Counted from the stretch's first letter, positions 52,668-62,618 are shown. The stretch is DNA of 64,000 nt from Aurantimonas aggregata (GCF_010500835.1 NZ_JAAAMJ010000002.1:1-64000); one strand, 5' to 3'. The notes: generated by a model not told the origin, from the letters alone. Translations and numbers: made by a program.

Positions 52668-54472
52668 CGTGCATCCCTTTCGAGGAGGGACCGCGCAGCG
52701 TTCAGGCTGGCGGCGCCGGTGATGACCTGGCGCGAGAGCGCTGCGGTCTCGGTCAGGAGATTCTCGGCCATGAAGCGCGCCAGGGTGGCGCGATCCGGCC
52801 GCGAAGAATCGGCGAGCGCCCCCTTGGCGAGATACACCCCGCCTGCGACCAGGCCGAACAGCCGCAGGTAGGATGTCGCGCCGGCGAGTGCCGTATCCAT
52901 TTCGCCGTCCGCCACGCAGTTGGTCATGAAGTCCGTCGCCTCCCGCAGATCGGCGAGCGAGGCCGCCAATGCCGCGCCGGTAGCCCCAAATGCCGGCTCG
53001 TTCCGCGCTGCGACGGCATCGGCCGTTTCGGTCAGCTCGCCGAGATAGGCTTCCATCGTCGCGCCGCCGGACTGGCCGAGCTTGCGGACGACGAGGTCGA
53101 TCGCCTGGATGCCGTTCGTGCCTTCGTAGATCGGCGCGATGCGCGCGTCGCGCAAAAGCCGCGCGGCGCCGGTCTCTTCCACATAGCCCATGCCGCCATG
53201 CACCTGGATGCCGAGCGAGGCGACGTCGACGCCGACATCGGTGGCGAAGGCCTTGGCGACGGGCGTGAGGAGATTGGCCCTCTCCTTCCAGGCCTTGGCC
53301 GCGGACGGATCGTCGGCGCGCGCACGGGCCATGTCGGTGGCGTGGCCGCAGGCATAGCAGATGGCGCGCGCCGCGCCGGTCAGCGCCATCATCGTCAGGA
53401 GCATGCGCGCGACGTCGGGATGGTCGCGAATCGGGCTCATCTGTCCGGGCGCCCCGCCATCCGGCACGAGGCGCGTCGCGCGGCCCTGCCGGCGCTCGCC
53501 GGCATAGGACAGCGCCTGCTGGCAGGCCGCCTCGGCCACCCCGACGCCCTGGATGCCGACGAGCAGGCGGGCATTGTTCATCATCGTGAACATGCAGGCG
53601 AGGCCGCGATTCTCCTCGCCGATCAGCCAGCCGACGGCGCCGGCTTCCTCACCCGCGACGAAACCGTCGCCATAGATCATCGTGCAGGTCGGCGAGCCAT
53701 GGATGCCGAGCTTGTGCTCCAGCGCCGAGCAGAACACGTCGTTGCGCCGGCCGAGGGAGCCATCTGCCTCGGGCAGGAACTTCGGCACCAGGAAGAGCGA
53801 GATGCCCTTCACGCCGGCCGGCGCATCCGGCAGGCGCGCCAGGACCAGATGCACGATGTTGTCGGTGAAATCCTGTTCGCCATAGGTGATGTAGATCTTC
53901 GTGCCGAAGATCCGGTAAGTGCCGTCCGCGGCGCGTTCGGCGCGAGCCTTTAGCGCTGAGAGGTCGGAACCCGCCTGCGGCTCGGTGAGGTTCATCGTCC
54001 CCATCCACTCGCCGGAGACGAGCTTCGGCAGATAGCGGGCCTGCAGTTCCTCCGAGCCGTGCGCTTCCAGCGCCTCGACCGCGCCGACGGTGAGCGTCGG
54101 GCCGATCGCGAAGCCCATCGAAGCGGAATTCCACATCTCGAAGACCGCGGCGGAGAGCGCCGTGGGCAAGCCCTGGCCGCCGAAGGCTTCGGCGCCGGTC
54201 AGCGCGTTCCAGCCGCTGGCGCTCCAGTCGGCATAGAGCTCGCGCCAGCCTTTCGGCGTGGTGACGACGCCATCCTTGACCGCGGCACCCTCCCGGTCGC
54301 CGCTCATGGCCAGCGGCGCGACGCGCTCGCCGGCAAAGCGGCCCGCCTCCTCCAGCACGGCCTGCAGCAGGTCCGGTGTCAGTTCGCCGAGCAGGCCCTG
54401 TTCCATGGCGGGGCCGAGGCCGGCCACCTTCTCCAGCGCGAAGGCGATATCGGTGATCGGGGCCTTGTACAT
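52664..54472 (-). CDS. Acyl-CoA dehydrogenase (600-residue type)
   Basis: The 602-residue FAD enzyme introduces the first double bond in acyl-CoA degradation. It has MNLTEPQAGSDLSALKARAE, GSPTCTMIYGDG and the C-terminal QVHGGMGYVEETGAARLLRD with the base in YEGTNGIQAIDLV, plus an extra C-terminal domain (about 470-600) found in the longer members of the family. GGGAGG lies 8-13 bases upstream of ATG 54472. It is divergent from the FAH-family gene, with a shared operator-like site between, and coupled to the enoyl-CoA hydratase gene. Confidence 0.93.
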   Translation of the reverse strand: MYKAPITDIAFALEKVAGLGPAMEQGLLGELTPDLLQAVLEEAGRFAGERVAPLAMSGDREGAAVKDGVVTTPKGWRELYADWSASGWNALTGAEAFGGQGLPTALSAAVFEMWNSASMGFAIGPTLTVGAVEALEAHGSEELQARYLPKLVSGEWMGTMNLTEPQAGSDLSALKARAERAADGTYRIFGTKIYITYGEQDFTDNIVHLVLARLPDAPAGVKGISLFLVPKFLPEADGSLGRRNDVFCSALEHKLGIHGSPTCTMIYGDGFVAGEEAGAVGWLIGEENRGLACMFTMMNNARLLVGIQGVGVAEAACQQALSYAGERRQGRATRLVPDGGAPGQMSPIRDHPDVARMLLTMMALTGAARAICYACGHATDMARARADDPSAAKAWKERANLLTPVAKAFATDVGVDVASLGIQVHGGMGYVEETGAARLLRDARIAPIYEGTNGIQAIDLVVRKLGQSGGATMEAYLGELTETADAVAARNEPAFGATGAALAASLADLREATDFMTNCVADGEMDTALAGATSYLRLFGLVAGGVYLAKGALADSSRPDRATLARFMAENLLTETAALSRQVITGAASLNAARSLLERDAR

Positions 54473-54541
54473 TGGCGAATCCTCCCAAGATTTATCGTGC
54501 GCGCCAGCGCCTGACTCGGCCAGCTTCGATCGGTAGACATC

Positions 54542-54557
54542 TTACGTAATCGTCAAT
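54542..54557 (-). promoter_or_regulatory. Operator-like element CTTACGTAATCGTCAA, shared with the fadE upstream region
   Basis: On the minus strand the site reads TTGACGATTACGTAAG and lies 70 bases before the acyl-CoA dehydrogenase start and 64 bases before the divergent FAH-family gene. Almost the same sequence occurs 80 bases upstream of the other acyl-CoA dehydrogenase gene (61272-61287). MerR-type (LiuR) and TetR-type regulators of acyl-CoA degradation are known in proteobacteria; assignment to one of them is not proven. Confidence 0.6.
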
Positions 54558-54620
54558 CTATCGCAAGGAACCGAACGACCTCCGGAGCCATTTGCGTGGC
54601 AGGGACAGGGAGTAGCATTC

Positions 54621-55460
54621 ATGCGGTTTGTACGGTTCGGGGACCGGGGCGTAGAGCGTCCCGGCTGCATCGACAGTGACGGCCGCATTCGCGATCTGAG
54701 CGATCACGTCACCTCCCTGGAGGGGGAATCGCTCGATCCGGACTCCCTCAGCCGTCTGGGCAGTCACGATCATGCCACGCTGCCGCTCGTCGCCGGCGGC
54801 GTCCGCCTCTGCAAGCCCGTGCGGCGCATCGGCAAGATCATCGGCATCGGCCCGAACTACAGCGACAGCGCCGAACTCGCCGGCTTCAAGATCAATCCCG
54901 AACCGACGCTGTTCCTGAAGGCCGCAACCGCCGCTTCCGGCCCGAACGACCCGATCGAGATCCCCCGGATGGCCAATCGTGTCGACTGGGGCGTGGAACT
55001 CGCGGTGGTGATCGGCCGCGTCGCGAAATATGTCCGGGTCGAGGAGGCGCTCCGCCATGTCGCCGGCTTCACGCTGGCCAACGATTTGACCGAGCGCAGC
55101 TTCCAACTGCAGCGCGGCGGCCAGTGGACAAAAGGCAAGTCGCACGACACGTTCGCGCCGCTCGGACCATGGCTGGTGCCGCCGTCGGCGATCAACCACG
55201 AGGACATCGAGCTGTGGCTCGACGTCAACGGCGAGCGCCAGCAGACCGGCCATACAAGGCAGATGATCTTCAAGGTTCCCTATCTCATCTCCTACATCTC
55301 GCGCTTCATGCGGCTGGAGCCGGGCGACGTGATACTAACCGGCACGCCCGCCGGCGTCGGCCTCTCCTACGACCCGCCGCGCTTCCTGCGCCCCGGCGAC
55401 CGGGTGACGCTCGGCGGCACCGGGCTGGGCACGCAGGACTATGTCTGCACGACGCTCTGA
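54621..55460 (+). CDS. Fumarylacetoacetate hydrolase (FAH) family protein
   Basis: The 279-residue protein has the FAH catalytic domain from about residue 70: IGIGPNYSDSAEL, VDWGVELAVVIGRVAKYVRVEEA, FTLANDLTERSFQL, KSHDTFAPLGPWLVP and LTGTPAGVG, with the acidic metal ligands in VELAVVI and ANDLTER. Members hydrolyse C-C bonds in beta-diketones or decarboxylate oxaloacetate; the substrate is unknown. GGGAG lies about nine bases upstream. It is divergent from the acyl-CoA dehydrogenase gene and may share its regulator. Confidence 0.9.
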   Translation: MRFVRFGDRGVERPGCIDSDGRIRDLSDHVTSLEGESLDPDSLSRLGSHDHATLPLVAGGVRLCKPVRRIGKIIGIGPNYSDSAELAGFKINPEPTLFLKAATAASGPNDPIEIPRMANRVDWGVELAVVIGRVAKYVRVEEALRHVAGFTLANDLTERSFQLQRGGQWTKGKSHDTFAPLGPWLVPPSAINHEDIELWLDVNGERQQTGHTRQMIFKVPYLISYISRFMRLEPGDVILTGTPAGVGLSYDPPRFLRPGDRVTLGGTGLGTQDYVCTTL

Positions 55461-55486
55461 AGCGTCACTCGGCTGACCTGGCCTGG

Positions 55487-57586
55487 TCAGCCCTTCAGGC
55501 GATCCCAGCCGGCGTCCGGCGTAAAGCGCGGACCGTGCTTCTCGGCCAGCGCCCGGAGCTTTGCCGTGATCTCGTCTATTCCGCGATGACGCGCGTAATG
55601 GATCGGGCCGCCGCGGAAGGGCGCGAAGCCGGTGCCGAAGATCATCGCGCCGTCGGCGATATCCTCCCGCTCGACGACGCCTTCCCTGAGGCAGGCGACC
55701 ACGGCGTTCAGCATCGGCAGGATCATCCGGTCCAGCAGGTCCGGGTCGCTCTTGGCGTCCTCCGGCGAGGCTTCGACGCGCTGCTTCTTCGGCTTGCCGT
55801 CGGAATCGTATTCGTAGAGGCCAGAGCCGGTCTTGCGGCCGAGCTTCTTCTCCGCGACCAGCTTCTCCAGCCAGGCTGGGCTGTCCGGGAACGGCACGTC
55901 GAGGCGCTGGCGCAGCGAGGCCGAAACCTCGAGGGCGATGTCGAGCCCGACCTGATCGGCCAATTCCACAGGCCCCATCGGCATGCCGAAACTCTCGGCG
56001 ATCCGGTCGATTCGCTCCTTCGGGATACCCTCGTCCACCATGATCAGCGCCTCGGCCATGTACGGCGTCAGCGCGCGGTTGACGAGGAAGCCGGGTGCCG
56101 AGGACACCGGCGCTGGCAGCCGTGACAATTTGACCGCGAAGGCGGTCGCCCGGCGCAGAGTTTCGGCGCTGATCCGGTCGTGCCGGACGATCTCGACCAG
56201 CTGCATGCGCGACACGGGGTTGAAGAAATGCAGCCCGACGAGGCGCGAGGGATCGGCAAGGCCCTCGGCCAGGTCTTCCAGCGGCAGCGCCGAAGTGTTG
56301 GTCGCCAGCAACGCGCCCGTCTTCAGCTGCGGCTCGATGGCGGCGTAGATGGTCCGCTTCAGGTCGATGCGTTCCGGCGCCGCCTCGATGACGAGATCGG
56401 CTTGGCGGATTCCCAGCCCGTGCGGGTCCGGCGTGAGGCGATCCAGCGCGTCGCGGATCTTCAGCGGGTCTTTCAGTGTGGCGGTGAGCATCTTGGTCGC
56501 GGCCTTCATGGCCCGGCCGATCGGCTCGTTCGCGACGTCGCCCAGCGTGACGTGGAAGCCCTCGCGTGCGGCCCAGGCGGCGATGTCGCCGCCCATCGCG
56601 CCGGCGCCGACGACATGGACCCGGCTGATCGCGGACGAGCCCTGTTTGAGGCCGCGCATCGCCTCGCGCAGGAAGAACACCCGCACGAGGTTCTGTGCCG
56701 TCTCGGTCTCGATCAGCTCGGCGAAGCTCCTGACCTCGGCGGCCTGCATCGCCTTGGCGTTGCCGCCGTGCTCCTCCCAGAGATCGATCAGGCGATAGGG
56801 TGCCGGGTAATGCGCCTTCGGCGCCTTGTCGGCCGCCTTGCGCCGCATCTGGCTGGCCATCAGGGCGCGCGCCGGGCGGAGCGAGAAGGCCTGCGCCTTG
56901 AAGCTGCCGCCGGCCGGCTCGAGCTCGCCACGGATCGCCGCCTGCACGGCGGCGCGCACATGCCGCTCCTCGACCACCGCATCGACGAGGCCGACGACCT
57001 TGGCCTTCTTCGCGGTCGCCGGCTTCCCGGTCAGCATCATCGTCATGGCTTCGAGCGGATCGGCGATCGCCGTGGCGCGGTAGGTGCCGCCGAGACCCGG
57101 GTGCAGGCCGAGCATTACCTCCGGAAAGCCGAGGCTTGCATCCGGTACGGCAATACGCCGGTCGCAGGCGAGAGCCAGTTCGAGGCCAGCACCGAGGCAG
57201 TGGCCGTGGATCACCGCAATGGTGCGCATGGGCAGTTGCGACAGCCTGTCGAGAACGCGATGCGCTTCCTCCAGCATGGCACTGATCTCGGCGGTCGAGG
57301 CGCCGGCAAATTGCTGGATGTCGGCGCCCGCCGCGAAACCGGAGGGCTTGGCCGAGCGGATGACCAGCGCCGTCGGCCGCCGCTCGGCGATGCGCTCGAC
57401 GTGGCCCGCGAGTTCCTCGATGACGCTGCGGTCGATCGTGTTGACCGACTTGCCGGGCCGGTCGAGGACGAGCCAGGCGACGTGGTCCGTATCCATCGCG
57501 AAGCGCCAGTTACCCTCCGGCCCGGCCGAACGTGCGGGGCCGAGTTCGAGGGTCTGGTCGGAAAGGGCGGCGAGCATGCGACTCAT
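55487..57586 (-). CDS. fadJ: Fatty-acid oxidation multifunctional protein (enoyl-CoA hydratase/3-hydroxyacyl-CoA dehydrogenase)
   Basis: The 699-residue protein has an N-terminal crotonase domain (to about 200) with GHCLGAGLELALACDRRIA and GFPEVMLGLHPGLGGT, then a Rossmann NAD domain with VVGAGAMGGDIAAWAA at about 323, and two C-terminal dehydrogenase domains (FFNPVSRMQLVEIV, GFLVNRALTPYMAEAL, VGLDIALEV). It performs two steps of beta-oxidation. The symbol fadJ is by domain order; fadB is equally possible. ATG 57586 gives the usual length. The thiolase gene lies 52 bases upstream in the same direction. Confidence 0.93.
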   Translation of the reverse strand: MSRMLAALSDQTLELGPARSAGPEGNWRFAMDTDHVAWLVLDRPGKSVNTIDRSVIEELAGHVERIAERRPTALVIRSAKPSGFAAGADIQQFAGASTAEISAMLEEAHRVLDRLSQLPMRTIAVIHGHCLGAGLELALACDRRIAVPDASLGFPEVMLGLHPGLGGTYRATAIADPLEAMTMMLTGKPATAKKAKVVGLVDAVVEERHVRAAVQAAIRGELEPAGGSFKAQAFSLRPARALMASQMRRKAADKAPKAHYPAPYRLIDLWEEHGGNAKAMQAAEVRSFAELIETETAQNLVRVFFLREAMRGLKQGSSAISRVHVVGAGAMGGDIAAWAAREGFHVTLGDVANEPIGRAMKAATKMLTATLKDPLKIRDALDRLTPDPHGLGIRQADLVIEAAPERIDLKRTIYAAIEPQLKTGALLATNTSALPLEDLAEGLADPSRLVGLHFFNPVSRMQLVEIVRHDRISAETLRRATAFAVKLSRLPAPVSSAPGFLVNRALTPYMAEALIMVDEGIPKERIDRIAESFGMPMGPVELADQVGLDIALEVSASLRQRLDVPFPDSPAWLEKLVAEKKLGRKTGSGLYEYDSDGKPKKQRVEASPEDAKSDPDLLDRMILPMLNAVVACLREGVVEREDIADGAMIFGTGFAPFRGGPIHYARHRGIDEITAKLRALAEKHGPRFTPDAGWDRLKG

Positions 57587-57638
57587 GGGCTGGTTCTCGT
57601 CTTCTCGTCGGGACCGTCGGTTTCGGGCAGTCGCGTTC

Positions 57639-58922
57639 TCACGCCGCTTCCAACAACATGGCGCCGCCCTGGCCGCCGCCGATGCATTCGGTGGCAATGC
57701 CACGCTTGTGGCCCAGCCGCTGCATGGCATTGGCGAGATGCAGGGTGATGCGGGTGCCGCTGGTGCCGACCGGATGGCCGAGCGAGATCGCGCCGCCGTC
57801 GACATTCAGCCGCGCGCGATCGATGGCGCCGCCGCGACCATCGAGGCCGAGCAAGTCGTTGGCGATGTTCTCCGTCTCGAAGGCCCTGAGGCAGGCAAGG
57901 ACCTGAGCCGCGAAGGCCTCGTTCAGTTCCCAGAGATCGACGTCGGAGACGCCCATGTTCTGACGCTTCAGGATTGGCGCGGTGGCGACGACCGGACCGA
58001 GCCCCATGATCGAGGGATCGAGGGCGCCCCATTCAGAATCGACGATGCGCGCCAGCGGTTTCATTCCGTGACGCGCAACGGCCTCCTCGGAGGCCAGCAC
58101 CACCCAGGAGGCGCCATCGGTGATCTGCGAGGAATTGCCGGCGGTGACCTTGCCGTAGGGCTTCTCGAAGACCGGCTTCAGCTTGGCAAGATTCGCGGCG
58201 CTCGAGCCGGGGCGGACGCCGTCGTCGCGCTCGTAGACATCGCCGTCGCGCCCGAAGGAAGGCAGCATCTCGTCCTTCAGCCAGCCCTCATTGGTCGCCC
58301 GGTCCAAACGATTGTGGCTCTCGGCGGCGTATTCGTCGGCTTCCTGCCGGGAGATGGCGAAATAATGCGCCAGCAGCTCGGCGGTCTGCCCCATGTTGAG
58401 ATTGGTGATCGGGTCGGTCAGGCCGCGCTCAAGGCCGATCAGCGGCTTGAGGAAATCCGGCTTCAACCCCGCGAAGGCCTTCAGCCGGTCGCCGGTGGAG
58501 CGGGCGCCGTTCAACTCGGCGAACCAGTCGACGGCGCCGCGCCGCAGCACCAGCGGCGAATGGCTGAGCGCGTCGGTGCCACCGGCCAGCACGATGTCGG
58601 CGGTGCCGCCCTCGATATAGCGGAAGGCGGTGTCGATCGATTGCATGCCCGAGCCGCAATTGATCTGCACGGTGAAGGCTGGCGTCTCGTCCGGCAGGCC
58701 GAGCCGCAGACCGGCGACCCGCGCCGGGTTCATCTCGTCGGCGACGACGTTGACGCAGCCGAGGATGACCAGATCGATCGCGTCCGGCTCGAAAGCCTGG
58801 CGCATGAGCAGCGGGCGGCCGCACTGGACCGCGAGGTCGACCGGGGTGAACGGCCCCGGCCGGCCGCGCGCCTTGATGAAGGGCGTCCGTGCTCCGTCGA
58901 CGAGATAGACCGCGCGGGCCAT
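57639..58922 (-). CDS. fadI: Acetyl-CoA C-acyltransferase (thiolase)
   Basis: The 427-residue enzyme cleaves 3-ketoacyl-CoA. It has the nucleophile cysteine in NCGSGMQSIDTAFRYI (about 88), ELNEAFAAQVLAC, GGAISLGHPVGTSGTRI with the histidine, and the second cysteine in TECIGGGQGGAML. Sequence order and length match the FadI/FadA thiolases that pair with FadJ/FadB. Its ATG overlaps the fadE stop by one base (TAATG), so fadE-fadI-fadJ are co-transcribed. Confidence 0.94.
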   Translation of the reverse strand: MARAVYLVDGARTPFIKARGRPGPFTPVDLAVQCGRPLLMRQAFEPDAIDLVILGCVNVVADEMNPARVAGLRLGLPDETPAFTVQINCGSGMQSIDTAFRYIEGGTADIVLAGGTDALSHSPLVLRRGAVDWFAELNGARSTGDRLKAFAGLKPDFLKPLIGLERGLTDPITNLNMGQTAELLAHYFAISRQEADEYAAESHNRLDRATNEGWLKDEMLPSFGRDGDVYERDDGVRPGSSAANLAKLKPVFEKPYGKVTAGNSSQITDGASWVVLASEEAVARHGMKPLARIVDSEWGALDPSIMGLGPVVATAPILKRQNMGVSDVDLWELNEAFAAQVLACLRAFETENIANDLLGLDGRGGAIDRARLNVDGGAISLGHPVGTSGTRITLHLANAMQRLGHKRGIATECIGGGQGGAMLLEAA

Positions 58923-61192
58923 TATTCCGCCGCCTCGCGCCGCTCGCCGGAATCGTCACCATTCGGACGATCATGCTGGGCGGCGATGGGCGACACGTCG
59001 TGCATCGGGAAGGCGTCGACGGCGACGACCTTGTCGACCGCTGCTTTGGCTTCCGCGAGCTGCGTGAACTCGGCCTCGGTGATCAGGCCCTCGTCGCGTG
59101 CCCGGGCCGGATCGCGCTGCTTGGCCTCGCGCATCCGTTTCTCGATCGGCGCCACAGCGGAGACGAGCTCGAAGGCCAGCTCCAGATCCTTGACCGGATG
59201 CTCGGCTCGGCCTTCGCCGAGATAGATGTCAGGTGTCAGCCGGTCGCGCTGCGAGGACGGACGCATCAGGATGGCCGCGACCTCGCTCGTCAGCTCGTCC
59301 GCCGGCTCCTGGTACGGAACCCCGAGCGGGAAGGCGAGCGCCCGCGTCAGCACCGCGGCCCAGCGGGAGGGGAGATTGTCCAGGACGCCGTTGAAGGCGA
59401 GCCCCATGCGGTTGTAGCCCTTCTGCATGATGAACTCGACGAGCGGCTTGTCGGCCTCGGGCCGGCCTTCGACCTCGAAGCGCTTCAGCGTCGCGCCGAG
59501 AAGGTAGAGCTCCGACAGGATGTCCCCGAGGCGGGCCGAGATCATCTCCTTGCGCTTCAGCGCGCCGCCGAGCGTCAGCAGCGAGAGGTCGGCGATCAGG
59601 GCGAAGGCGGAGGAATAGCGCGACAGCTGGCGCCAGTGGCTGGTGAAGGCGGCGCCCTTCGGCGCCGGGGCGGCGAGGCCGCCGGTCCAGCCGCGCACGA
59701 AGGTGCGGCCGGCATTCTTCAGCGCGTGTGCGACATGGGCCCAAAAATGCGTGTCGAAGTCCTTGAGGCCCCGCGCCTCGTCCTTGTCCGACAGCGCCAG
59801 CAGTTCCTTCAGCATGTAGGGATGCGCGCGGATCGCCCCCTGGCCGAAGATCATCAGGTTGCGGGTGAGGATGTTGGCGCCCTCGACGGTGATGCCGATG
59901 GGCACGGACTTGTACTGCTGGCCGAGATAGTTGTTCGGACCGTCGATGATCGCCTTGCCGCCGTGGATGTCCATCGACCGCTCGATGGATTCGCGCATCC
60001 GGTAAGTGGCGTGCGCCTTCATGATGGCCGAGATCACCGAAGGGCGGTGCCCCTCGTCGAGCGCCGCGACGGTCAGCCGCCGCGCCGCGTCGATCTGGTA
60101 GGCATTGGCGGCAATGTCGGCGAGCGGCTGCTGGATGCCCTCGAACATGCCGATCGGCACGTTGAACTGGGTGCGCACCCGCGCATAGGCGCCGGTGGTA
60201 CGGGCACAGATCGCCGCGGATGCCGCAGACTGCGACGGCAGCGAGATGCCGCGACCGGCGGCGAGCGCCGTCATCAGCATCGTCCAGCCTTCGCCCACCC
60301 GGTCGGGTCCGCCGAGCACCCAGTCCAGCGGGATGAAGACGTCCTTGCCGTAGAGCGGGCCGTTCTGGAAGAAGGTGAATTGCGGGATATGGCGGTCGCC
60401 ATGGGTGACGCCCGGCGTCGCCGTCGGCAGCAGCGCCACGGTGATGCCGAGTTGCTCGCCCTTGCCGAGATGGTTCTCCGGATCGAACATCTTGAAGGCG
60501 AGGCCCATCACCGTCGCGACGGGGCCGAGCGTGATGTAGCGCTTGCTGAAGTTCAGCCGGATGCCGAGGACGCGCTCGCCCTCGTGCTCGCCATATTCGA
60601 CGATGCCGCTGTCGGTCATCGCCGCGGCGTCGGAGCCGGCCTCGGCCGAGGTCAGGCCGAAACAGGGGATCTCGCGCCCGTCGGCGAGGCGCGGCAGCCA
60701 ATGGTCGCGCTGCGCCTGCGTGCCGAAATGCAGCATGAGCTCGCCGGGTCCGAGCGAGTTCGGGACCATGACGGTGACGCCCGCCACGACCGAGCAGGAG
60801 GAGACCTTGCGTACCACCTCGGAATGGGCGGTGTTGGAGAAGCCGAGCCCGCCATATTCTTTGGGGATCACCATCCCGAAGAATTTCTTCTCGCGCAGGA
60901 AGGTCCAGACCTCGGGCGGGAGATCCTTGTCCTCCCAGACCATCTTCCACTCGTCGATCATCGCGCAGAGCTCGTTGGCCGGCCCGTCCATGAAGGCCTG
61001 CTCGTCCGGCGACAGCCGCGCCGGCGGCATGGCGAGGAGCTTCGCCCAGTCGGGATTGCCGGTGAACAGCTCGCCGTCCCACCAGACCGTGCCGGCGTCG
61101 ATCGCCTTCTGCTCGGTGTCGGAAATCGGCGGCATCGCCCGCTTGGCCCAGCGGTAGATCGGTTGTGTCAGCTTCTCCTGGCGGAATGACAT
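58922..61192 (-). CDS. fadE: FadE-type acyl-CoA dehydrogenase
   Basis: The 756-residue protein is the long membrane-linked form, close to FadE in size and in the extra C-terminal domain (DUF1974, about 470-740). It has REKKFFGMVIPKEYGGLGFS, CFGLTSAEAGSDAAAM and KRYITLGPVATVMGLAFK. It oxidises acyl-CoA to enoyl-CoA in beta-oxidation. It is the first gene of the fadE-fadI-fadJ unit; GGGAGAGCG precedes the ATG, and operator-like sites lie 80-95 and 119-134 bases upstream. Confidence 0.95.
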   Translation of the reverse strand: MSFRQEKLTQPIYRWAKRAMPPISDTEQKAIDAGTVWWDGELFTGNPDWAKLLAMPPARLSPDEQAFMDGPANELCAMIDEWKMVWEDKDLPPEVWTFLREKKFFGMVIPKEYGGLGFSNTAHSEVVRKVSSCSVVAGVTVMVPNSLGPGELMLHFGTQAQRDHWLPRLADGREIPCFGLTSAEAGSDAAAMTDSGIVEYGEHEGERVLGIRLNFSKRYITLGPVATVMGLAFKMFDPENHLGKGEQLGITVALLPTATPGVTHGDRHIPQFTFFQNGPLYGKDVFIPLDWVLGGPDRVGEGWTMLMTALAAGRGISLPSQSAASAAICARTTGAYARVRTQFNVPIGMFEGIQQPLADIAANAYQIDAARRLTVAALDEGHRPSVISAIMKAHATYRMRESIERSMDIHGGKAIIDGPNNYLGQQYKSVPIGITVEGANILTRNLMIFGQGAIRAHPYMLKELLALSDKDEARGLKDFDTHFWAHVAHALKNAGRTFVRGWTGGLAAPAPKGAAFTSHWRQLSRYSSAFALIADLSLLTLGGALKRKEMISARLGDILSELYLLGATLKRFEVEGRPEADKPLVEFIMQKGYNRMGLAFNGVLDNLPSRWAAVLTRALAFPLGVPYQEPADELTSEVAAILMRPSSQRDRLTPDIYLGEGRAEHPVKDLELAFELVSAVAPIEKRMREAKQRDPARARDEGLITEAEFTQLAEAKAAVDKVVAVDAFPMHDVSPIAAQHDRPNGDDSGERREAAE

Positions 61193-61271
61193 GACTTCGC
61201 TCTCCCGTTCGCAGCCTGCTCCATCCAGATGTATGGTCCCGCAGGCGGTTTCCCACCCTTGTAACGCATCT

Positions 61272-61287
61272 CTTACGTAAACGTCAG
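61272..61287 (-). promoter_or_regulatory. Operator-like element CTTACGTAAACGTCAG upstream of fadE
   Basis: On the minus strand it reads CTGACGTTTACGTAAG, nearly identical to the site at 54542-54557. It starts 80 bases before the fadE start codon. The two sites share yTGACGwTTACGTAAGA. Confidence 0.6.
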
Positions 61288-61310
61288 AGGATGGCCGGCG
61301 AAAATCGACG

Positions 61311-61326
61311 GTGACGTCTACGTAGC
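61311..61326 (+). promoter_or_regulatory. Second, diverged copy of the fad operator element, opposite orientation
   Basis: The plus strand reads GTGACGTCTACGTAGC, which matches the minus-strand form of the fadE site at 12 of 16 positions. Together they make a broken inverted arrangement with 23 bases between, as expected for a regulator binding twice. Confidence 0.45.
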
Positions 61327-61340
61327 GGTGGCGGCGCGGC

Positions 61341-62618
61341 TCAGTTCGGCTCGGTCATGATGGCACGATGGCCGATGTCGGAGCGCCAGAACCCTTCGTC
61401 CCACTCGACCTTTTCCAGAAGGTCGTAGGCGCGGCGCGCGGCCTCGCGGACGCTGGCGCCGGTCGCCGTCACGTCGAGCACGCGGCCGCCGACGGCAACG
61501 AGCCGGCCGTCGCGCACCGCCGTCCCGGCATGGAAGATCAGCGCGTCGTCGGTGGGCTTCGGCAGGCTGCGGATTTCGGTGCCGGTGACATAGGTTCCCG
61601 GATAACCGTCCGTCGCCATGACGACGGTCAGCGCCCGCTCGTTCGACCATTCCGGCACGATGCCGGAGAGATCGCCTCGTGCGGAGGCCAGCAGGATCGG
61701 CAGGAGGTCGCTCTTCAGCCGCGGCATCAGCACCTGGCATTCAGGATCCCCGAACCGAACATTGTATTCGATCAGCTGCGGGCCTTCCTCGGTCAGCATC
61801 AACCCGGCATAGAGCACGCCGCGGAATGGCGTGCCGGCATCCTTCATGCCGGCGAGCGTCGGCTCGATGATCTCGCGCATGACCCGCGCGGTGACCGCCT
61901 CGGTCATCGGCAGCGCGGGCGAGTAGGCGCCCATGCCACCCGTGTTCGGTCCGCGATCGCGGTCGAAGGCGCGCTTGTGGTCCTGCGCCGTGCCGAAGAA
62001 CACCGCCCGCTCGCCGTCGCAGATGCAGAAGAGGCTCGCCTCCTCGCCTTCGAGAAACGCCTCGACCACGAGTTCGGCACCGGCCGCGCCGAACTCGCCG
62101 GCAAAGCAGGCGTCGATGGCCTTCAGCGCCTCGTCGCGGGTCATCGCCACGGTGACGCCTTTGCCGGCGGCCAACCCGTCCGCCTTGATGACGACCGGAA
62201 CGCCGCCCGCCTCGACATATTCGCGGGCGCTTGCCGCATCGGTGAAGCGCCGGTAGCGGGCAGTCGGGATATCGTGCCGGGCGCAGAGATCCTTGGTGAA
62301 GCCCTTGGAGCCCTCCAGCTGCGCCGCGGCGGCTGACGGCCCGAACACGGGAACGCCCGCCTCGGCCAGTGCGTCGGCAAGGCCCGCCACCAGCGGCGCT
62401 TCCGGTCCGACGACGACGAGACCGATGTCGTGATCGCGGCAGAAGCCGGCGACCGCGGCGTGGTCGGCGATATCGAGGGAGACGAGGCTGGCGTGTTCGG
62501 CGATCCCCGGATTGCCGGGCGCTGCATGCAGCGTTCCCAGCTCCGGCGACTGCGCGAGCTTCCACGCCAGGGCGTGTTCGCGGCCGCCCGAGCCCACCAG
62601 CAGCACGTTGATCGCCAT
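61341..62618 (-). CDS. purD: Phosphoribosylamine-glycine ligase
   Basis: PurD makes GAR in purine synthesis. The 425-residue ATP-grasp protein has [83 protein letters not shown] and [16 protein letters not shown], all diagnostic. ATG 62618 has GGAGA 4-8 bases upstream. It is divergent from ubiA. Confidence 0.96.
   Translation of the reverse strand: MAINVLLVGSGGREHALAWKLAQSPELGTLHAAPGNPGIAEHASLVSLDIADHAAVAGFCRDHDIGLVVVGPEAPLVAGLADALAEAGVPVFGPSAAAAQLEGSKGFTKDLCARHDIPTARYRRFTDAASAREYVEAGGVPVVIKADGLAAGKGVTVAMTRDEALKAIDACFAGEFGAAGAELVVEAFLEGEEASLFCICDGERAVFFGTAQDHKRAFDRDRGPNTGGMGAYSPALPMTEAVTARVMREIIEPTLAGMKDAGTPFRGVLYAGLMLTEEGPQLIEYNVRFGDPECQVLMPRLKSDLLPILLASARGDLSGIVPEWSNERALTVVMATDGYPGTYVTGTEIRSLPKPTDDALIFHAGTAVRDGRLVAVGGRVLDVTATGASVREAARRAYDLLEKVEWDEGFWRSDIGHRAIMTEPN

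Noticed and set aside
58889-61189. A 766-codon plus-strand frame opposite fadE, and an 880-codon minus-strand frame opposite the EAL gene (22972-25614)
   Set aside because: Both are codon-mirror frames of well-supported genes; composition is typical of antisense and no motif is seen.
61311-61326. A regulated divergent promoter for purD from the third fad-like motif
   Set aside because: purD is leftward and its stop codon, not its start, lies near this site, so the site can only serve fadE.
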